A stretch of 50,337 nt of DNA from Winogradskyella_A sp963966315 (GCA_963966315.1 CAWZYX010000007.1:1-50337), one strand, 5' to 3'. Numbered from the stretch's first letter, positions 15,563 to 24,233 are shown. Notes: generated by a model from the sequence alone, not told the origin. A program made the numbers and translations.

Positions 15563-16456
15563 CTATGCCAGTTTCATCATTCCCGCGTCATCTATCTGCT
15601 CAGACCCTTTGGCTTGCAACTGCTTTTTACTGTAAATAAGAATAGGAATCTCTACCTGATCTTCAATGGCCCTCACCATGTCCTTGTGCATTAGTTTGGT
15701 CCAGAAACTGTTGCGCTGACGTTCCATCATCACTAGAATTTCGGGCTTATGGGTGTTGAGCTGTTCGAGAATACCGTTTTCAATGTCCTCAGAGCGCTGC
15801 GAAGTGTACTCGATCTCGGAGTAGCTAATGCGCTTAGTGATCTCGTTTTTAAGCCATTCCACTTTTTCATCGATCTGCTCATCTTTGGTTTTCTCCACAT
15901 GGAAAACACGGATGCCGGCTTTAAATGGAGAGGCCAGGGTGGTCAAACTATGGATGGCCTTGATATCCGACTCGTCAAAGTCGGTGGCGTACAAAAGGGT
16001 AGACAGTTCCTTGAAAGCGGAATCCAGAGGCAGTACCAAAAGAGGGCAAGCCAGATGCTTCATAAGCATGTCGGCAGTAGAGCTTCTGAAGATGCCTCTA
16101 AGGGTGTAGGATTTTTTAGAACCAACCACCACAAGATCGGGATCCAGCTCTTCAGCGGTTCTTAGTATACCATCTCGTGTATCGTCATTTCGTTTGACAT
16201 GGTAGTTGATTTCAGACAGATCAAAGCCTTCACCCAGATGCTTTTTACAGTAATTCTGTAAAATGCGTTTTTGCTCTTCCGAATAATTGTCTTCAAGCGA
16301 GGTTCTGGCGCGTACCGAGGTGGTTACCAGGGGTAAGAGGTCGTACACATGCACCAAATGCAGGTCTGCGTCGAGAGACTTACTCAGCTGGTAAACGTAT
16401 TGAAGTGCCTTAGCACTTTTTTTATTGAGATCGGTAGCGTATAAAATGGTTTTCAT
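15563..16456 (-). CDS. Tandem universal stress protein (two Usp domains)
   Basis: The 297-aa protein has two UspA folds in tandem (about 1-145 and 150-285). The first ends with the nucleotide-binding pattern G-X2-G-X9-G-S/T-like VVGSKKSYTLRGIFRSST. The second (LLYATDFDESDIKAIHSL...) keeps the fold but lacks a clear glycine motif, as is common in paired Usps. It is cytoplasmic; such proteins respond to starvation, redox or oxygen stress. It is monocistronic, with a terminator behind. A TAnnTTTG -7 box and a dyad at about -42 precede it, which suggests activation by a dimeric regulator. Confidence 0.9.
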   Translation of the reverse strand: MKTILYATDLNKKSAKALQYVYQLSKSLDADLHLVHVYDLLPLVTTSVRARTSLEDNYSEEQKRILQNYCKKHLGEGFDLSEINYHVKRNDDTRDGILRTAEELDPDLVVVGSKKSYTLRGIFRSSTADMLMKHLACPLLVLPLDSAFKELSTLLYATDFDESDIKAIHSLTTLASPFKAGIRVFHVEKTKDEQIDEKVEWLKNEITKRISYSEIEYTSQRSEDIENGILEQLNTHKPEILVMMERQRNSFWTKLMHKDMVRAIEDQVEIPILIYSKKQLQAKGSEQIDDAGMMKLA

Positions 16457-16476
16457 GAGCTTTATATGTTTTGCTG

Positions 16477-16521
16477 CAAAATTAAGGGGCCTTTGGCGAT
16501 AAGACTATGACATAGGTCATA
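16477..16521 (-). promoter_or_regulatory. usp promoter with TATGAC-N4-GTCATA dyad
   Basis: On the minus strand TAATTTTG (complement of 16477-16484) matches the Bacteroidota -7 box TAnnTTTG, about 20 nt before the usp ATG. A perfect 6-bp dyad TATGAC-ATAG-GTCATA covers 16506-16521. If transcription starts about 6-7 nt after the -7 box, the dyad centre falls near -42, the class II activator position of Crp/Fnr-family regulators. Promoter box fair; regulator inferred. Confidence 0.5.
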
Positions 16522-16617
16522 AACTTTTATGGTCTATTCCCTGGATTAAAACCTCAGCTGATAGGTTCCCGAATGGGTCTTAATACTAAAGATATACAGG
16601 GCCTCATCGAGACGTCG

Positions 16618-16637
16618 ATCAATGGGAATGCATTGAT
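16618..16637. repeat. 7-bp inverted repeat downstream of the small membrane protein gene
   Basis: ATCAATG/CATTGAT (16618-16624 and 16631-16637) has a 6-nt loop and lies 32 nt past the leftward stop at 16669. It may be a weak terminator, without a good T run. Confidence 0.3.
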
Positions 16638-16668
16638 ATGTAAGATTGGCTATATGTGTTAAAGGGTT

Positions 16669-17037
16669 TCAGCGCCGCGCTTTATGGACAAGGGTTCCCA
16701 GCCAGTGCCCTAAAAAGGCAACAGGTACCGCAATAACGAGTAAGGACATGATTTCAAACGGAAATAAATTGTGATCGGTAGGGTCTATTCTTAGGTCATC
16801 AAAGATACGTCCCAGGGCTGCTACTATCACACCCACACACAAAAACAAGGGACTCAGGTAAGTACTGTTTTTGTAATAGAGGCTCAGCCCGAGAGCCGAT
16901 ATAAAAACACTGACCCCAAGGATCAGATAGATGTGAATGCCCATCACATAAGCCTCATTGTAATCGTTGAACCAGTAACACAAAGCCCCGCAGACCATGC
17001 CCAGCACAAGGGATATTATTTTATGTCTATAGGTCAT
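16669..17037 (-). CDS. Small integral membrane protein, four predicted helices
   Basis: The 122-aa protein has hydrophobic segments at about 7-24, 34-52, 60-80 and 92-114. It starts MTYRHKIISLVLGMVCGA and ends with a basic HKARR tail. No family motif is recognised. It lies 63 nt downstream of the TauE/SafE-type gene on the same strand and may share its transcript. Function unknown. Confidence 0.65.
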   Translation of the reverse strand: MTYRHKIISLVLGMVCGALCYWFNDYNEAYVMGIHIYLILGVSVFISALGLSLYYKNSTYLSPLFLCVGVIVAALGRIFDDLRIDPTDHNLFPFEIMSLLVIAVPVAFLGHWLGTLVHKARR

Positions 17038-17100
17038 TTTATCATATGTATTTAGGTGTTACTCCACCATTACAGAATCGCCTGGAGGAACTGCTTAGCC

Positions 17101-17832
17101 CTAAGATAGCACAATTTTAAGGATCGTGGCCACCCCAATGGAGAGAATAAGTGTCAGAGACAGGTTCCTGAACTTCGATTGGGGTATGTAGTGGAGGATC
17201 TTTTTACCCATCCAGGAGCCTAGCAGACCGATCAGTAACAGAAACGGTACATATTTAAGATCGTGTGCATGTATGTAGCCATTGTAATAATAGACAAAAG
17301 TTCTGGAAAAATCGATCATAAAATCGATAAAGGCCGAGGTGGCAATAAAGACGCTCTTCTCCAGGTTAAAGGCGGCCATGGTCAGTCCCCTGATGGCCCC
17401 TCCCGTTCCCAGTAAGCCCGCAGAAAAGCCTGAGAACGACCCGCCAATAATAGCGTTTCGTTTATTGGGAGCGATCGAGAGTTGGTTGTTGATAAGAAAT
17501 AACAGGCTTAGGCCTATTAGAAATATGCCTAAGGTGATCTCCAGATATTCCGTTTGAAACACATTGGAAAGGAAACCCCCTATCACCACAAAAATAACCG
17601 AAGGAATACCAATATTGATGAGTAGTTGTTTATCCAGCCCCTTTTTGAACAGGAAGATCTTACTGAGGTTACTGGAGAGGTGGAAAATGGCCGTTAGGCC
17701 TAAGACCGAGTAGAAGTCAAAATAGAAATTTCCTACCGGTACAAAGAACACAGAGGAACCAAAGCCTCCTATGGTGCCCAGGATCTCGGCGCCCAGGGCC
17801 AGCAGCAGAAAAACAGAATTGATATCCCTCAC
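17101..17832 (-). CDS. TauE/SafE (TSUP) family membrane permease
   Basis: The 243-aa hydrophobic protein has about seven to eight membrane segments. The glycine-rich repeat typical of the DUF81/TSUP family appears twice: GGFGSSVFFVP near 22-32 and GGSFSGFSAGLLGTGGAIRG near 130-149. Family members export small anions such as sulfite or organosulfur compounds; the substrate here is unknown. It lies 12 nt after the WG-repeat gene on the same strand, so it is probably in one operon with it. Confidence 0.85.
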   Translation of the reverse strand: MRDINSVFLLLALGAEILGTIGGFGSSVFFVPVGNFYFDFYSVLGLTAIFHLSSNLSKIFLFKKGLDKQLLINIGIPSVIFVVIGGFLSNVFQTEYLEITLGIFLIGLSLLFLINNQLSIAPNKRNAIIGGSFSGFSAGLLGTGGAIRGLTMAAFNLEKSVFIATSAFIDFMIDFSRTFVYYYNGYIHAHDLKYVPFLLLIGLLGSWMGKKILHYIPQSKFRNLSLTLILSIGVATILKIVLS

Positions 17833-17844
17833 AGGGTGTTTGTG

Positions 17845-18453
17845 TTATACTTTTTTAAGGGACCATTTGTGGTCCTTGCTCCTGACGGCAAAGAGGTTTC
17901 TGGAGAGCATCACAGATCTTATTGCCGGAGGGCCATCCATAAAATCCCTGGATAGGGTCACATGGGTAGGATCCTCAAATAAGTAATGAATGGTCTCACC
18001 ATCGGGATTGATGGCCAGTTCCCCATAGCTGTAATCGACCATGTATTTATCGAGCAGGTCATTCTGCCCCAGTACATTTCGGTACAGTTTAAGGACAATG
18101 GCCAGACCATCGTTAAAATGGGTGGCATTGAGGAACTGAGGTTCCAGCACGGCGGTACCCGTACGGTCAATGTAACCGAAATAGAGAATACCTTCTCTTT
18201 CCTCGCGGATGAGGCAGCGCCCCGAACTAAAGACAGGATAAGACCTGCCATCCATTTCTTTTAGTACCAGATCCCTTCTGAAATCCACTACAAGTGCGCC
18301 TTCAGTATTGATGAATCCCCAGGCATTTCCTTTTTGAACAGCGGCGAGGCCTTCGTGAAATGGGGAGACAAAGTCCAGGCCAGTAAGCTCCTGATTATAA
18401 GCAAACAGTGGGACCATTAAAAAAAAGGTGGTGATGGCTACTAATCGTTTCAT
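17845..18453 (-). CDS. Secreted WG-repeat protein, copy 1
   Basis: The 202-aa protein has a signal peptide (MKRLVAITTFFLMVPLFAYNQ). Its WG (KWG) repeats are AAVQKGNAWGFINTEGALVV and then YFGYIDRTGTAVLEPQF with a degenerate third repeat. Such repeats fold as small beta units and usually mediate binding at the surface or in the periplasm. The C-terminus (DPTHVTLSRDF...SLKKV) matches a second copy at 21850-22383 (DPPHSTLSKDF...SIKKY). Upstream lies a fossil of the fhs gene end, exactly as copy 2 follows the real fhs. It is therefore the paralogue of copy 2. Confidence 0.8.
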   Translation of the reverse strand: MKRLVAITTFFLMVPLFAYNQELTGLDFVSPFHEGLAAVQKGNAWGFINTEGALVVDFRRDLVLKEMDGRSYPVFSSGRCLIREEREGILYFGYIDRTGTAVLEPQFLNATHFNDGLAIVLKLYRNVLGQNDLLDKYMVDYSYGELAINPDGETIHYLFEDPTHVTLSRDFMDGPPAIRSVMLSRNLFAVRSKDHKWSLKKV

Positions 18454-18535
18454 GACGCGGTGCTTTTAGGTTAAGACACTAAAATATAGCAGTATAAGCC
18501 CACGCACAATGACGCAGATCAGTATTCAGGTCACT

Positions 18536-18598
18536 TTAAAAGAGGCCGGTGATCTCGCCGGAATCAATAATAGAGATACCAATAGATGCGGGATGGCG
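18536..18598 (-). pseudogene. Fossil of the fhs C-terminus
   Basis: On the minus strand this reads RHPASIGISIIDSGEITGLF followed by TAA. The real fhs ends AHPASEGIDISDDGEITGLF. HPAS, GI and GEITGLF are shared, and GGCGAGATCACCGGCCT is identical at DNA level. The match stops abruptly beyond 18598. This is about 20 codons of duplicated fhs, 82 nt before the WG copy 1 start (fhs to WG copy 2: 99 nt). Confidence 0.85.
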
Positions 18599-18837
18599 CT
18601 GATGTTGATTTCAACTATGTTCAGAATGACTGGGTGATTAATGCCCTGTCTTTCCCAATCAGGGCTTCAAAGTATATATTAATGGATATGAAGCGCTGTT
18701 TACCCTATACAGCTTTTATCGCTGCGTTGGCAGCAATACTATTTTCTGATGCAGTGCGCAACTCATTATGGAGGTCCTTAATTTAGAGTGATCTTTAATA
18801 TGCCATGAAGTGAACCTCTATCTCCATATGAGGATGT
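18599..18837. other. Gap between the fhs fossil and the exporter operon
   Basis: This is about 240 bp with no convincing gene, RNA or terminator. The rightward frame at 18586-18786 starts inside the fhs fossil and has no support. It probably contains a recombination junction. Confidence 0.4.
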
Positions 18838-19512
18838 TTAACTAATTATTTTACCATCTCCCATGGTAATGATTCGATCGGTCCGTTGAGCAAAATCTTC
18901 ATCATGAGTAACAACCAATAGTGAAAGATTTTCAGATTTACTCAGTTCTTTAAAGATATTAAACACATTATCTGAGTTATAGCTATCCAGATTTCCAGTG
19001 GGTTCATCACCCATAATAATACTTGGATTATTGATTAAAGCTCGTGCAATTGCGACGCGTTGTTTTTCACCACCTGATATCTGAGAGGCGCGTTTTTTGG
19101 CTAGATGTTCAATATGAAGTAGTTTAAGTTTGGAATGGGCATTATATTCAATTTCTTCTATTGATTTTTCTGCCAGTTTTTTTGCGGGGAGCATCACATT
19201 GTCAAGTACTGAAAATTCAGGTAACAGATAATGGAACTGAAATACGAAACCAATGTACTTGTTTCTTATATGTGACAATTCATCTGTTGAAGCTCCGGTT
19301 ATAAGTTTCTGATTTAAGTACAGCTCACCATCATAGTCCGTATCCATTGTAGATAGAATATATAAGAGAGTAGACTTTCCACAACCTGATTTCCCCATGA
19401 TAGAGGTGAACTGGCCTTCATGTATCTGAAAACTGATGTCTTTGAGCACATGAAACAGTACGGGTTTCCTGAAGTATTTGTTGATATGTTTCGACTCTAA
19501 AATAGCTGCCAT
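18838..19512 (-). CDS. ABC transporter ATP-binding protein (LolD/MacB type)
   Basis: The 224-aa protein is of standard length for this family. Walker A is GKSGCGKST (about 39-47), the signature ISGGEKQRVAIARAL, Walker B SIIMGDEPTGNLD, and an H-loop VVTHDEDFAQ. The SGGEKQR and DEPTGNLDS wording is typical of the MacB/LolD/FtsE group, which drives FtsX-like permeases rather than import. Its start overlaps the stop of the permease gene. It is the last gene of a four-gene leftward operon (WG protein, fusion protein, permease, ATPase). Confidence 0.93.
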   Translation of the reverse strand: MAAILESKHINKYFRKPVLFHVLKDISFQIHEGQFTSIMGKSGCGKSTLLYILSTMDTDYDGELYLNQKLITGASTDELSHIRNKYIGFVFQFHYLLPEFSVLDNVMLPAKKLAEKSIEEIEYNAHSKLKLLHIEHLAKKRASQISGGEKQRVAIARALINNPSIIMGDEPTGNLDSYNSDNVFNIFKELSKSENLSLLVVTHDEDFAQRTDRIITMGDGKIIS

Positions 19513-20774
19513 TACTGTCCTCTTATGATTTTAACGGGGTCAATTTTCTGAGCTTTTTTTGAAGGTAGGAATCCGGCAAGAAAAGTGGAGATCAAAGCAA
19601 AGGAAAAACCAATAACAAAAAACCAAGGATTAAAGTTAATAGGGTAGGTTTCGATTGTTGGTAAGGCCTCAGTTTCAAATGGCATGGTATCAATAAGATG
19701 CGCTAGTCCTAAACCAATAATTAATCCCAAAACACCCCCAACTAAACCAATAATCATGGCCTGACTCATAAAAATATACTTTACATCTCTACCTGAAAAC
19801 CCGGTAGCCTTAAGAATGGCTATATCGTTCATTTTTTCATAAATGAGCATATTAAGAATGTTATAGATACCAAAACCGGCAACAATCAAAAGTGTTACCG
19901 ATACAGCGTAAGTGATTAGATTTCTTATGGTGGTTCCTGTTTCAAACTGTGCGTTTGCCGTTTTTATGTCAATGGCTCGTAAATTGAATTGTTGCTCGAT
20001 CTTTTGAGATATGGGTACTGCCCTGTTGATGTCATGTAATTTCACATGAATATCCGTAATGTAATTCTTAGATTTACCCAATACTCGATGGACAGTCTTT
20101 ATATTGGTAAAGCTCTGTATGGCATCAATATCGGCGACTCCACTTTGATAAATACCAACAATCTTGAGTGGAAAAAAACCACCCTCAAGTGGGCTCACCT
20201 GAACGCGATCTCCCACTTTTAAAGACATTTTACTTGCAATACCAGCCCCTAGTAAAATGCTATTGTCGGTGTTTTTTAAGGCCTTGGAAGAGCCTTCTAC
20301 AGCATAATCATTGAAATTAAAAAAATTAGCTTCTTCAACTGGAAGAATACCGGTTAGATTACCGCCAATTTCTATAGACCCTGCTATATAGTAGATCTGT
20401 GTTTCTACCCTGGGTAGTACCGCCTTTACCTCCTTGTTATGAGCCAGGTAATTCATGATCGGAGAGGCATTATGAATTCTTTTTTGTGTTACCTTGGGTC
20501 TGATGGAGTGCACCACATTGAGGCTATTCTCGAATTCATCATAAAGATCAATGGGTTGCTCATTTGAAGGCTTTATCTCGTTATAAATATGAATATGAGG
20601 TGTTTGATTTAGTATTAGATCATCGAGCATGGCATTTAAGCCCGTCATAAAACACACCAGGGTTATATAGGCACCTATACCAAAGGTAACGCCAAGTGCG
20701 GCTATACTCGTTTGCTTAAGTTTAGTGAGCAAATGAGTATTGGCTATACTTAATATAAGACTCCAGTTCGTCAC
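19512..20774 (-). CDS. FtsX-like permease of a MacB/LolCE-type exporter
   Basis: The 420-aa protein has one N-terminal membrane helix (about 18-42), a large periplasmic MacB_PCD-like domain (about 45-275) and three C-terminal helices forming the FtsX domain (VTLLIVAGFGIYNILNML, AMIIGLVGGVLGLIIGLGLA, FVIGFSFALISTFLAGFLPS). The ending PSKKAQKIDPVKIIRGQ is typical of this family. It acts in the inner membrane as a mechanotransmission pump with its ATPase and the fusion protein. One-base overlaps with both neighbours indicate coupled translation. Substrate unknown. Confidence 0.93.
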   Translation of the reverse strand: MTNWSLILSIANTHLLTKLKQTSIAALGVTFGIGAYITLVCFMTGLNAMLDDLILNQTPHIHIYNEIKPSNEQPIDLYDEFENSLNVVHSIRPKVTQKRIHNASPIMNYLAHNKEVKAVLPRVETQIYYIAGSIEIGGNLTGILPVEEANFFNFNDYAVEGSSKALKNTDNSILLGAGIASKMSLKVGDRVQVSPLEGGFFPLKIVGIYQSGVADIDAIQSFTNIKTVHRVLGKSKNYITDIHVKLHDINRAVPISQKIEQQFNLRAIDIKTANAQFETGTTIRNLITYAVSVTLLIVAGFGIYNILNMLIYEKMNDIAILKATGFSGRDVKYIFMSQAMIIGLVGGVLGLIIGLGLAHLIDTMPFETEALPTIETYPINFNPWFFVIGFSFALISTFLAGFLPSKKAQKIDPVKIIRGQ

Positions 20775-21853
20775 TAGTTCTCTTTATAGATCCTTGTAGA
20801 TTCTGATAATCCCGAAATGATTTCTACATATTCCAGATTTTCCAACCCCGTTTCAACTCTAATAAACCCTTCATCCGTTAGTACCTGATTGTCGTCATTA
20901 AGGTAAGATTTCGGGATGCTAAGAACGCCCTCCTTAAAGGCAATTATGATGTTAGCTTCACCGGAAAGACCAGGGTATAGCTTTGGCGGATCTGTTTGAA
21001 AGATGGCTTCTACTAAAAAGGTCTGGTTGCGTTCGTCTTTCTTGGGATATATCTTATGAACCACCGCTTTAAAAACTTCAGAACCATAAGAGTCCAGTGT
21101 GATCAGTACTGGCTGCTTGGTTTCAATTCTTACGATATCTACTTCATCCACCAGCATTTCAACAATGAAATTGGTGGCACTACCCACAGTTGCAAGAGGC
21201 TCAGAAGCTGTAACTAATTCGCCAGGTTCCTTGTAAAGAGCGTATAATTTCCCTTTAATTTTACTTTTAACAGTGAAATCTCTCGTGTTTATTAAGGAGG
21301 CTCTATAATTATTCAGGCTTTGTTCAACGGCAATTTTTAACTCGTTTTCAGTTCTTTTGTATTTGTCCCTAAGTAAATAAAGATTGTTTTTTGAAAGCTG
21401 AAAGGAGAGTTTAGAAGCATCGTATTGCGCTTTGGATCCTATGTTTTGCTTCCATAAATTGGCCTGTCTGGAAAAATTGATGGAATCGTTTTGAAACTGA
21501 AGTTGGGCAGCTTCGATCTCATCTTGTATACTCTTTAAAATAGTCGAACTACCTTCATAGTTCTGAAGAGCAAGTTCATAGGATAACTTGGAATTTTCAG
21601 AATTTAACTTCGGGGTGTTATTGATGATTTGAATAATGGGCTGATCTTTTTCAACCTCAGCCCCTTCTTCTATCAAATTATTTTCCAGAATACCGGAAAC
21701 TATAGAATGTACATAATACAAACTATCAGGTTGGACTAAAACCGAGGCATATACCGATTCTGTAATTGAATGTTTCTCCACAATGTAAGACTCTCGGTTC
21801 TGTGGACAGGCCGTAAATAACAAGGACGAAAACAAGAGACCAGGCAATCTCAT
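20774..21853 (-). CDS. Periplasmic membrane-fusion lipoprotein (HlyD/MacA family)
   Basis: The 359-aa protein has a lipoprotein signal with lipobox LFTAC at 17-21 (Cys21 to be lipidated). A biotinyl-lipoyl half (SIVSGILENNLIEEGAEVEKDQPI) follows, then a long helical hairpin (about 85-200), the second lipoyl half (SKIKGKLYALYKEPGELVTA) and beta-barrel domains. This is the adaptor layout of tripartite efflux pumps. It overlaps the WG protein stop by 4 nt (ATGA). No outer-membrane TolC partner is encoded here, so a shared one is likely. Export function inferred from the set. Confidence 0.9.
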   Translation of the reverse strand: MRLPGLLFSSLLFTACPQNRESYIVEKHSITESVYASVLVQPDSLYYVHSIVSGILENNLIEEGAEVEKDQPIIQIINNTPKLNSENSKLSYELALQNYEGSSTILKSIQDEIEAAQLQFQNDSINFSRQANLWKQNIGSKAQYDASKLSFQLSKNNLYLLRDKYKRTENELKIAVEQSLNNYRASLINTRDFTVKSKIKGKLYALYKEPGELVTASEPLATVGSATNFIVEMLVDEVDIVRIETKQPVLITLDSYGSEVFKAVVHKIYPKKDERNQTFLVEAIFQTDPPKLYPGLSGEANIIIAFKEGVLSIPKSYLNDDNQVLTDEGFIRVETGLENLEYVEIISGLSESTRIYKEN

Positions 21854-22383
21854 ATCAATGGAAGCTTATATTTTTTAATGGAGCATATACGATCATTGGC
21901 TTTAAAGGCGAACACTGATTCAGAGAGGGCTATGGATTTTAACTCTGGGGAGGCAGCAATGAAGTCCTTAGATAAGGTGCTATGAGGAGGATCCTCACTT
22001 AAGAGTTCAACAGCATCACTATTTGGTTTTATGGCCAAACCATCATTAAAGAGTCTGAAATTTTGGAATTGAGGTTTGAGAATCACGTTACCACTGTAAT
22101 TGACAAATCCATATAAGGAGATGCTATCAACTTTATTGGTGATCATGCATCGCCCTAAGTTGAAAATAACATGTTCTCTTCCATTCAGCTTCACTGTTAT
22201 AAGATCTTCTCTTAATTCTAGGACAGGAGTACCTTTGAAATCAATACCGCCCCAGAGGTCTCCGTTTTTTACAGTGGCTGAATTTTCGCGCAATGGAGAA
22301 ATCAAATCAAGATATGTAACCTCCCTAGCAAATAATGCAAGAGGCATCATTATAAGAGTACATAAGGCCATATAGCTTTTCAT
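21850..22383 (-). CDS. Secreted WG-repeat protein, copy 2, first gene of the exporter operon
   Basis: I place the start at the ATG 22383, where a signal peptide begins (MKSYMALCTLIMMPLALFA). The frame extends upstream to 22482 but has no signal there. The product is 177 aa, with repeats ATVKNGDLWGGIDFKGTPVL and YGFVNYSGNVILKPQF. It is the paralogue of the protein at 17845-18453, shorter in the middle. The gene overlaps the fusion-protein start (ATGA), so it is in the exporter operon, perhaps as a periplasmic partner. A plausible promoter and dyad lie just upstream. Confidence 0.75.
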   Translation of the reverse strand: MKSYMALCTLIMMPLALFAREVTYLDLISPLRENSATVKNGDLWGGIDFKGTPVLELREDLITVKLNGREHVIFNLGRCMITNKVDSISLYGFVNYSGNVILKPQFQNFRLFNDGLAIKPNSDAVELLSEDPPHSTLSKDFIAASPELKSIALSESVFAFKANDRICSIKKYKLPLI

Positions 22384-22408
22384 GATCCACGTTTTTAGTG
22401 TCAACAAA

Positions 22409-22449
22409 TAAAGGTAGATCATGAGGCGACTTTTACCAATGATATTGGT
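22409..22449 (-). promoter_or_regulatory. Promoter and operator-like dyad of the exporter operon
   Basis: On the minus strand TTG (complement of 22437-22439), a 20-nt spacer and TACCTTTA (complement of 22409-22416) approximate the Bacteroidota -33/-7 promoter. The dyad ACCAAT-3-ATTGGT (22435-22449) covers the -33 element, where a repressor or activator would act. It lies between the fhs stop and the WG gene. Confidence 0.45.
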
Positions 22450-22482
22450 CAGTGTTGCTCTGGCCCTAGAAAAGTGTAACAA

Positions 22483-24150
22483 CTAAAAAAGGCCGGTGAT
22501 CTCGCCATCATCACTAATGTCGATGCCTTCTGAGGCCGGATGCGCCGGGAGTCCAGGCATCCGCATGATGTCGCCGGTAATAGGGATCAGAAAGCCTGCT
22601 CCTGAGGCAATTTCAATCTCCCGCACTGTAATGATAAAGTCCTTGGGACGCCCGAGCAGCTTGGGATTGTCCGACAGGGATTTTTGAGTTTTGGCAATGC
22701 ACACCGGCAGCTTGTCCAATCCCAGTTCTGTGATGCGTTTTAACTGTAGCTTGGCCCGGCTGTTATAGTCTACGTGCTCGGCACCGTAGATTCTTTTGGC
22801 GATGGTTTCTATTTTGCTTTCAACGGGCTCGTCCCATTGGTAAAGGGGCTCAAAATCGGAGTGGCAGGATTCAGCCACTTCGATCACATGCTGCGCCAGT
22901 TTATGGGCTCCGGCTCCTCCCTTGGCCCATACGTTGGCCACGGCTACCCGGATGTTTCTGACCCTTGCCAGATCCTGGATCAGGGCTATTTCTTCTTTGG
23001 TGTCACTTTTAAACCTATTGATGGCGATGATTGGGGTGACCTTGAACTTGGCAATGTTCTCCAGGTGCTTCTCAAGATTGGGAAGCCCCTTTCGCAGAGC
23101 ATCCACATTGGGCTGGTCCAGAGTGTTCAGGGCGGCACCGCCGTGGTACTTCAGAGCGCGGATGGTGGTGGTGAGCACCACTGCTTTGGGTGAGATACCT
23201 GCACTCTGGCATTTAATATCAAAAAACTTTTCAGCACCCAGGTCAAAACCAAATCCGGCTTCGGTCACGGTATAGTCCGAATAGCTCATGCCCATCAGCG
23301 TGCCGATCACCGAATTGGTACCCTGGGCGATGTTGGCAAAAGGACCGCCGTGAATGATGGCGGGGTTGCCTTCGATGGTCTGTACCAGATTGGGTTTTAT
23401 GGCATGGCGTAGCAGTGTGGCCATGGCACCTGCTACCTTCAGGTCTTTGGCATAAATGGGTTGTTTATCAAAGGTATAACCGATAAATATATTGCCCAGT
23501 CGGCGTTTGAGATCCCTTAGATCGTTGGCAATACACAGGATGGCCATGATCTCGGAAGCCGCGGTGATATCAAAGCCCGTTTCCCTCGGGATGCCCGAGG
23601 TGGTGCCCCCAAGTCCTACAATGATGCGTCTCAGGGCCCGATCGTTCATATCGATCACCCGCTTCCAGGTAATGGTTCTGGGATCAAGACCAAGAGAGTT
23701 TGTTTTGCTCTGTATGTTGTTATCAATAACGGCGGAGAGCAGGTTGTGTGCTTTTTCAATGGCCGAAAAGTCCCCGGTGAAATGCAGGTTGATGTCCTCT
23801 AGGGGTAGCACCTGAGCATAACCACCACCGGTTGCCCCACCCTTGATGCCAAAGACTGGACCCAGAGAGGGTTCCCGCAAGACTACGGTCGATTTTTTGT
23901 TCAGCTGGTTGAGGGCTTCAGAAAGCCCGATGGAGATGGTTGTTTTCCCTTCGCCGGCTGGCGTTGGTGAAATGGCAGAGACCAAAATGAGATGGCTGTT
24001 TTTGATCCGATCCCTTTTGATCTTATCCAGTGGGATCTTGGCCTTATACCTGCCGTACATATCGATATCGTTCGGATTGATCCCGAACTTCTCGGCAATG
24101 TGGGTGATGGGCTGTAACTGTACTTTTTTGGCAATCTTGAGATCGGTCAT
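22483..24150 (-). CDS. fhs: Formate--tetrahydrofolate ligase
   Basis: The 555-aa protein is of full family length. It makes 10-formyl-tetrahydrofolate from formate, ATP and THF in the cytoplasm for one-carbon metabolism. It carries the P-loop-like TPAGEGKTT (about 62-70), the signature EPSLGPVFGIKGGATGGGYA, and the C-terminal HPASEGIDISDDGEITGLF. It is more GC-rich than the exporter genes downstream. It is monocistronic or leads the WG/exporter genes; a separate promoter sits in the 99-nt gap. Its last 20 codons have a decayed duplicate at 18536-18598. Confidence 0.97.
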   Translation of the reverse strand: MTDLKIAKKVQLQPITHIAEKFGINPNDIDMYGRYKAKIPLDKIKRDRIKNSHLILVSAISPTPAGEGKTTISIGLSEALNQLNKKSTVVLREPSLGPVFGIKGGATGGGYAQVLPLEDINLHFTGDFSAIEKAHNLLSAVIDNNIQSKTNSLGLDPRTITWKRVIDMNDRALRRIIVGLGGTTSGIPRETGFDITAASEIMAILCIANDLRDLKRRLGNIFIGYTFDKQPIYAKDLKVAGAMATLLRHAIKPNLVQTIEGNPAIIHGGPFANIAQGTNSVIGTLMGMSYSDYTVTEAGFGFDLGAEKFFDIKCQSAGISPKAVVLTTTIRALKYHGGAALNTLDQPNVDALRKGLPNLEKHLENIAKFKVTPIIAINRFKSDTKEEIALIQDLARVRNIRVAVANVWAKGGAGAHKLAQHVIEVAESCHSDFEPLYQWDEPVESKIETIAKRIYGAEHVDYNSRAKLQLKRITELGLDKLPVCIAKTQKSLSDNPKLLGRPKDFIITVREIEIASGAGFLIPITGDIMRMPGLPAHPASEGIDISDDGEITGLF

Positions 24151-24175
24151 AACGGTTAATTTATTTCTGGTCCTT

Positions 24176-24183
24176 CAAAAATA
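24176..24183 (-). promoter_or_regulatory. Putative fhs -7 box
   Basis: The complement reads TATTTTTG, matching TAnnTTTG, 25 nt before the fhs ATG. No clear -33 element is seen. Confidence 0.35.
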
Positions 24184-24233
24184 ACAGAAAGCAAAGATGG
24201 AGTGACTGATATTTGTCATATAGAAACCAAAGA

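Noticed and set aside
15749..16165. Rightward frames inside the universal stress gene
   Set aside because: They are antisense to a well-supported two-domain Usp and have no recognisable content.
18586..18786. Rightward 66-codon frame
   Set aside because: It begins inside the fhs fossil on the opposite strand and its peptide shows no protein-like signature; it is not listed as a gene.
22384..22482. Longer WG copy 2 starting at 22482
   Set aside because: The extension has no signal peptide and covers the predicted promoter and dyad; ATG 22383 gives a clean signal sequence.
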